Shown here: one piece after another, positions 61,599-64,000 of the stretch | How positions within the stretch are numbered: position 1 is the stretch's first letter | Layout: each line of letters opens with the position of its first letter | Source of the DNA: Telluribacter humicola | GTDB lineage: Bacteria; Bacteroidota; Bacteroidia; Cytophagales; Spirosomataceae | NCBI RefSeq assembly: GCF_017355935.1 | Contig: NZ_JAFIQT010000006.1 | Coordinates: 293,632-357,631 of the forward strand | Direction of reading: 5' to 3' | Length of the DNA: 64,000 nucleotides | Notes under the pieces: generated by a model | What the model was told of the DNA's origin: nothing | The model's database searches: none | What the model saw: only the letters and a program-made list of their open reading frames with translations | Made by a program: the position numbers and the translations under genes

Positions 61599-62555
61599 TT
61601 AAACCAACTTGGCACTTCGGGTATTAGCTTCGGCCAGTAGCTCCACCATGCTAGTCAGAGTTTCGTCATGAGCTTCGCCTGCCAGTCCCAGTGCAATCTG
61701 CGCCTGCATCAGGCCGTGCCGTTTGCTGAGATCATACCGATTTCCTTTTACTTCCAGCGCCAGGTACTTTTCGGTTTCGGCCAGTTCCTGTAAGGTAGGT
61801 GTTAAGAGTATATTAGTGCCATCCTGGTCGATAGACTTTTTCAGAATATCAAATACCATCGGCGTAAATACGTGCATACCAAAGAAGCATAGGTAGTACC
61901 CGATTCGAAGCCCCGGCGTTTGCAGCTCCAGTTCCGCTACACTTAGCGAAGGCTTTTCTATGATCTTATTGATCTGGTATACTCCGGGAGTATTAGGTAC
62001 ATGTTTACCGGTAAGTGTACCATAGCGGCTGATCTGATGCTCAATGGTAGGATTAACGGCCGATACAGAGCAGTTTTCCTGCGAGGCCAGTTCAATGAGT
62101 TGAGCTGCACATCGCTTTTGCAAAAGATCCGACACGTAGAGGTAGTCGCCCAGGAGCAAAAGAAAAGGCTCATCATTGACAAACTCGCGGGCACAGTACA
62201 CGGCATGTCCGTAACCAAGTGGCTCAGTCTGCTCAGCAAAGCTGATCTGACGAATCAGATGATCAATTTTATTTGCTTCATCCCTGGCCCAGTCTACGCC
62301 TTTGAACGATTTGATCAGATTATCCCGGAGGGAGGTAAATGCATTGATATACCGCTCTCCGTCGCCTGGTGCACATACAACGCAGATTTCCTCAATGCCG
62401 CTGGCAAAGGCTTCTTCTGCTATGATTTGTATGACTGGTTTGTGTAAGCCGTCGGTATCAATAACCGGAAGCATGGCTTTCTGAATGGTATCGGCGACCG
62501 GATAAAGTCTTTCTCCGCGGGCAGCGGCAGTAATTACAGCTTTTTTAATTCTCAT
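61599..62555 (-). CDS. GalU-like sugar nucleotidyltransferase
   Basis: The 318-residue protein matches the GalU/RmlA superfamily: MRIKKAVITAAARGERLYPV with the catalytic-lysine segment QKAMLPV (K26), TEPLGYGHAVYCAREF and LLLLGDYLY, and near the end YDLSKRHGLMQAQIALGL. The glycine-rich loop reads AAARGERLYP in place of the usual AAGxGTR, a clear deviation, so specificity or activity may differ from standard UDP-glucose pyrophosphorylase. It sits 30 bp upstream of the kinase/pyrophosphorylase fusion, suggesting joint action in making a nucleotide sugar. Confidence 0.82.
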   Translation of the reverse strand: MRIKKAVITAAARGERLYPVADTIQKAMLPVIDTDGLHKPVIQIIAEEAFASGIEEICVVCAPGDGERYINAFTSLRDNLIKSFKGVDWARDEANKIDHLIRQISFAEQTEPLGYGHAVYCAREFVNDEPFLLLLGDYLYVSDLLQKRCAAQLIELASQENCSVSAVNPTIEHQISRYGTLTGKHVPNTPGVYQINKIIEKPSLSVAELELQTPGLRIGYYLCFFGMHVFTPMVFDILKKSIDQDGTNILLTPTLQELAETEKYLALEVKGNRYDLSKRHGLMQAQIALGLAGEAHDETLTSMVELLAEANTRSAKLV

Positions 62556-62636
62556 TGGTGAGTGGAATAGTAATATTTAGATGATCGACGTCAGGATAGA
62601 CTTCAAAGAAAGTTTAATTCAGCGGTGAAAATAAAT

Positions 62637-63599
62637 TTAATTCCTGAAATTTTGGGTAATCATTAGTCCATGTATACCTCCATCAAGGATTCCTATACCA
62701 ACACGTCCGAATGCCGGACGAAGTATATTGGCCCGATGTCCCGGAGAATTCATCAGACCTGTGTGAGCTATCCGTACCGTTTTAGCCAGTGCCAGATTTT
62801 CCCCTGCTGTTCTAAATCTGACCTTGGCGGTTCGTATCCGATCAAACGGATCGTTCCCATCGGGAGTAACGTGAGCAAAGTACCCTCTTGCAAACATATC
62901 ACGGGAGTGGAGCCGCGCTACTTCTGCCAGTTCCGGATCTGCTTTTAGAGGTTTCAACCCCTCCTTGGCCCGTTCTTCATTCACCAGCTCCAGCATACGC
63001 GCTTCCAGTTCAGGCCTTACTTGAGGATTTTTTACTGTAAAAGGCAAAGTCACGGACTTATCCGAAGAGGGCTCTACGGTCATATTATTCAGAGAGCGTT
63101 CAACGGCCTCTTCAAATACAGGAGATAGTTTATTCTCCAGCCATTCCACCGGCTGGGTCAGCCTACTGGCCAGGACACTTTCACGGCTGCTGTCAGTAAG
63201 ACCCTCCGATAGAGGGAGAGCCATCATGAAAGCCGCCGCAAAAGAAGCATATATAACACCATTCACAAATCCGGGTGCCATTCCTAAAAATCGATTGACC
63301 CCGTGTGTATGCGCCTGCAAGGGAACATTACCTAAAACTCTACCCGTTATTGATGATAGTAAGATACGTGCTAGAATGAGTGTGATGAAAAATGATACCG
63401 GCAGGTTCCATGCCCCAAGCGTAGGAAAGTACCTCTCCAGAAAAATCGCCAGGTACTTGTATAGAGCAATTGCGATCAGAAAGCTTCCAATCAGAGTAAG
63501 AAGATTTACAAGGCCTAGGATAAACCCTCGCTGCCAGCCACTCCATACCGATAGTAATATGATTAGTAGGAGTATCCAATCTACATAGGACAATTCCAT
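62637..63599 (-). CDS. CvpA-like membrane domain fused to a CAP/SCP domain
   Basis: The 320-residue protein begins with a CvpA (colicin V production)-type membrane domain (about 1-150, four hydrophobic helices, motif SGWQRGFILGLVNL) followed by a linker and a CAP domain (about 205-318): HSRDMFARGYFAHVTPDG, GENLALAKT and HRANILRPAFGRVGIG. The helices place the CAP domain on the periplasmic side. CAP proteins of bacteria are often secreted; fusion to CvpA is a known but functionally undefined layout. First gene of the downstream minus-strand group with the GalU-like gene. Confidence 0.85.
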   Translation of the reverse strand: MELSYVDWILLLIILLSVWSGWQRGFILGLVNLLTLIGSFLIAIALYKYLAIFLERYFPTLGAWNLPVSFFITLILARILLSSITGRVLGNVPLQAHTHGVNRFLGMAPGFVNGVIYASFAAAFMMALPLSEGLTDSSRESVLASRLTQPVEWLENKLSPVFEEAVERSLNNMTVEPSSDKSVTLPFTVKNPQVRPELEARMLELVNEERAKEGLKPLKADPELAEVARLHSRDMFARGYFAHVTPDGNDPFDRIRTAKVRFRTAGENLALAKTVRIAHTGLMNSPGHRANILRPAFGRVGIGILDGGIHGLMITQNFRN

Positions 63600-64000
63600 A
63601 TAATGTATAGTAGTTAGTTATGTCAGAATGGAAAACTGCTGTTATGGAGGAAGGTTTTGTTAAGCCTCCTTTTACACCTATTATATAATAAGGTATATAG
63701 TTGTAATGGTAGGGATACATATTTCATATATGTATAGCTTGTTCTAGAACTCGATTGATAGGAGTCCTGGGAATAGGAACAAGTGTCATGCTTCTGGTCC
63801 CACTAGTAGGCTAGGGCCATATTAGACAATAAGAAATCTTACAAATCTTCCCGCACTTAGGAACTACCAGAGCCTCCACGAAGTTATATCTAAGGCTCCA
63901 GAGCGGAAGCGTCAGCCAATCAACTGCTTAGGAAAACCTGAAAAAATAATTTACAAAACACTTGCAGAACAGGTAGTGCATCTACTACTTTTGCACTCCC
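63600..64000. other. Gene-free region at the right edge
   Basis: About 400 bp with no plausible reading frame or tRNA. It is AT-rich on the left and ends with a strong promoter (63962-63993) firing to the right; its gene lies outside the window. Confidence 0.6.
63962..63993 (+). promoter_or_regulatory. Strong consensus promoter facing out of the window
   Basis: TTG (63962-63964), 21 bp, then TACTTTTG (63986-63993), followed by CACTCCC. An A/T-rich block (about 63938-63958) lies directly upstream like an UP element. This form, with TTTGCACTCC at the start site, commonly precedes rRNA, tRNA or ribosomal-protein genes in Bacteroidetes. Confidence 0.7.

Overview
The window looks like chromosomal DNA from a member of the Bacteroidetes, most likely order Cytophagales. 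Seen directly: upstream regions repeatedly carry the Bacteroidetes-type promoter (TTG/TTTG, 19-21 bp, TAnnTTTG) instead of sigma-70 boxes, Shine-Dalgarno sequences are mostly absent, and simple hairpin terminators end most transcription units. Known family distributions agree: gliding-associated GldC, type III glutamine synthetase, the long two-part IspG, a DUF6728-type small protein, DUF4159 and DUF4197. I see no insertion sequence, prophage, CRISPR array, rRNA or tRNA; gene content is mostly housekeeping with several accessory islands.

Layout. 1-3.0 kb: glycogen/trehalose genes treZ (cut by the window edge) and glgX. 3.3-6.5 kb: minus-strand operon trpS, PAP2 phosphatase, prs, ribosomal L25. 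6.7-11.5 kb: DUF2461 gene, dnaE, trxA. 11.6-18.0 kb: a six-gene minus-strand operon (COG4947-type esterase, RimK-like ATP-grasp ligase, YbdK/GCS2 carboxylate-amine ligase, class I glutamine amidotransferase, an unassigned ATP-grasp-like protein, class III aminotransferase) that looks like a complete pathway for an unknown amide- or peptide-bonded small molecule. This is the strongest candidate here for an undescribed system. 18.1-21.0 kb: secreted esterase, small secreted protein, then a divergent pair of LuxC-type acyl-CoA reductase and dicluster ferredoxin. 21.3-29.8 kb: nitrogen assimilation (outer-membrane porin, AmtB, GSIII and a separate eukaryote-like GSII), with mtaB and an acidic orphan between. 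30.4-32.6 kb: rsmE, DUF4159 protein, desaturase.

32.9-38.1 kb: tightly packed minus operon cinA, 2-oxoacid dehydrogenase E2, a HAD nucleotidase-like protein without the usual nucleophile, response regulator, histidine kinase. 38.2-41.7 kb: DUF4197 lipoprotein, gldC, thioredoxin-fold secreted protein, TPR protein, YjbR protein and an overlapping 59-codon gene. 41.8-46.2 kb: ispG, then a sugar kinase/sugar permease pair. 46.2-46.7 kb: an intergenic region with two striking palindromes. 46.7-48.6 kb: pteridine genes (PTPS, folE) and an SDR. 48.6-57.5 kb: TIM-barrel protein, Nudix hydrolase, LysE exporter, surE with a GH3-family gene, GNAT, trhO, deoxynucleoside kinase, three small orphan genes and a lone receiver protein. 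57.8-63.6 kb: a small membrane/coiled-coil protein, a very large GHMP-kinase/UDPGP-pyrophosphorylase fusion with a GalU-like partner, and a CvpA-CAP fusion. The window closes on a strong promoter whose gene lies beyond the edge.

All calls come from reading the sequence and recalling families; no database search was run. Starts were chosen from family N-termini, gene spacing and promoter position.
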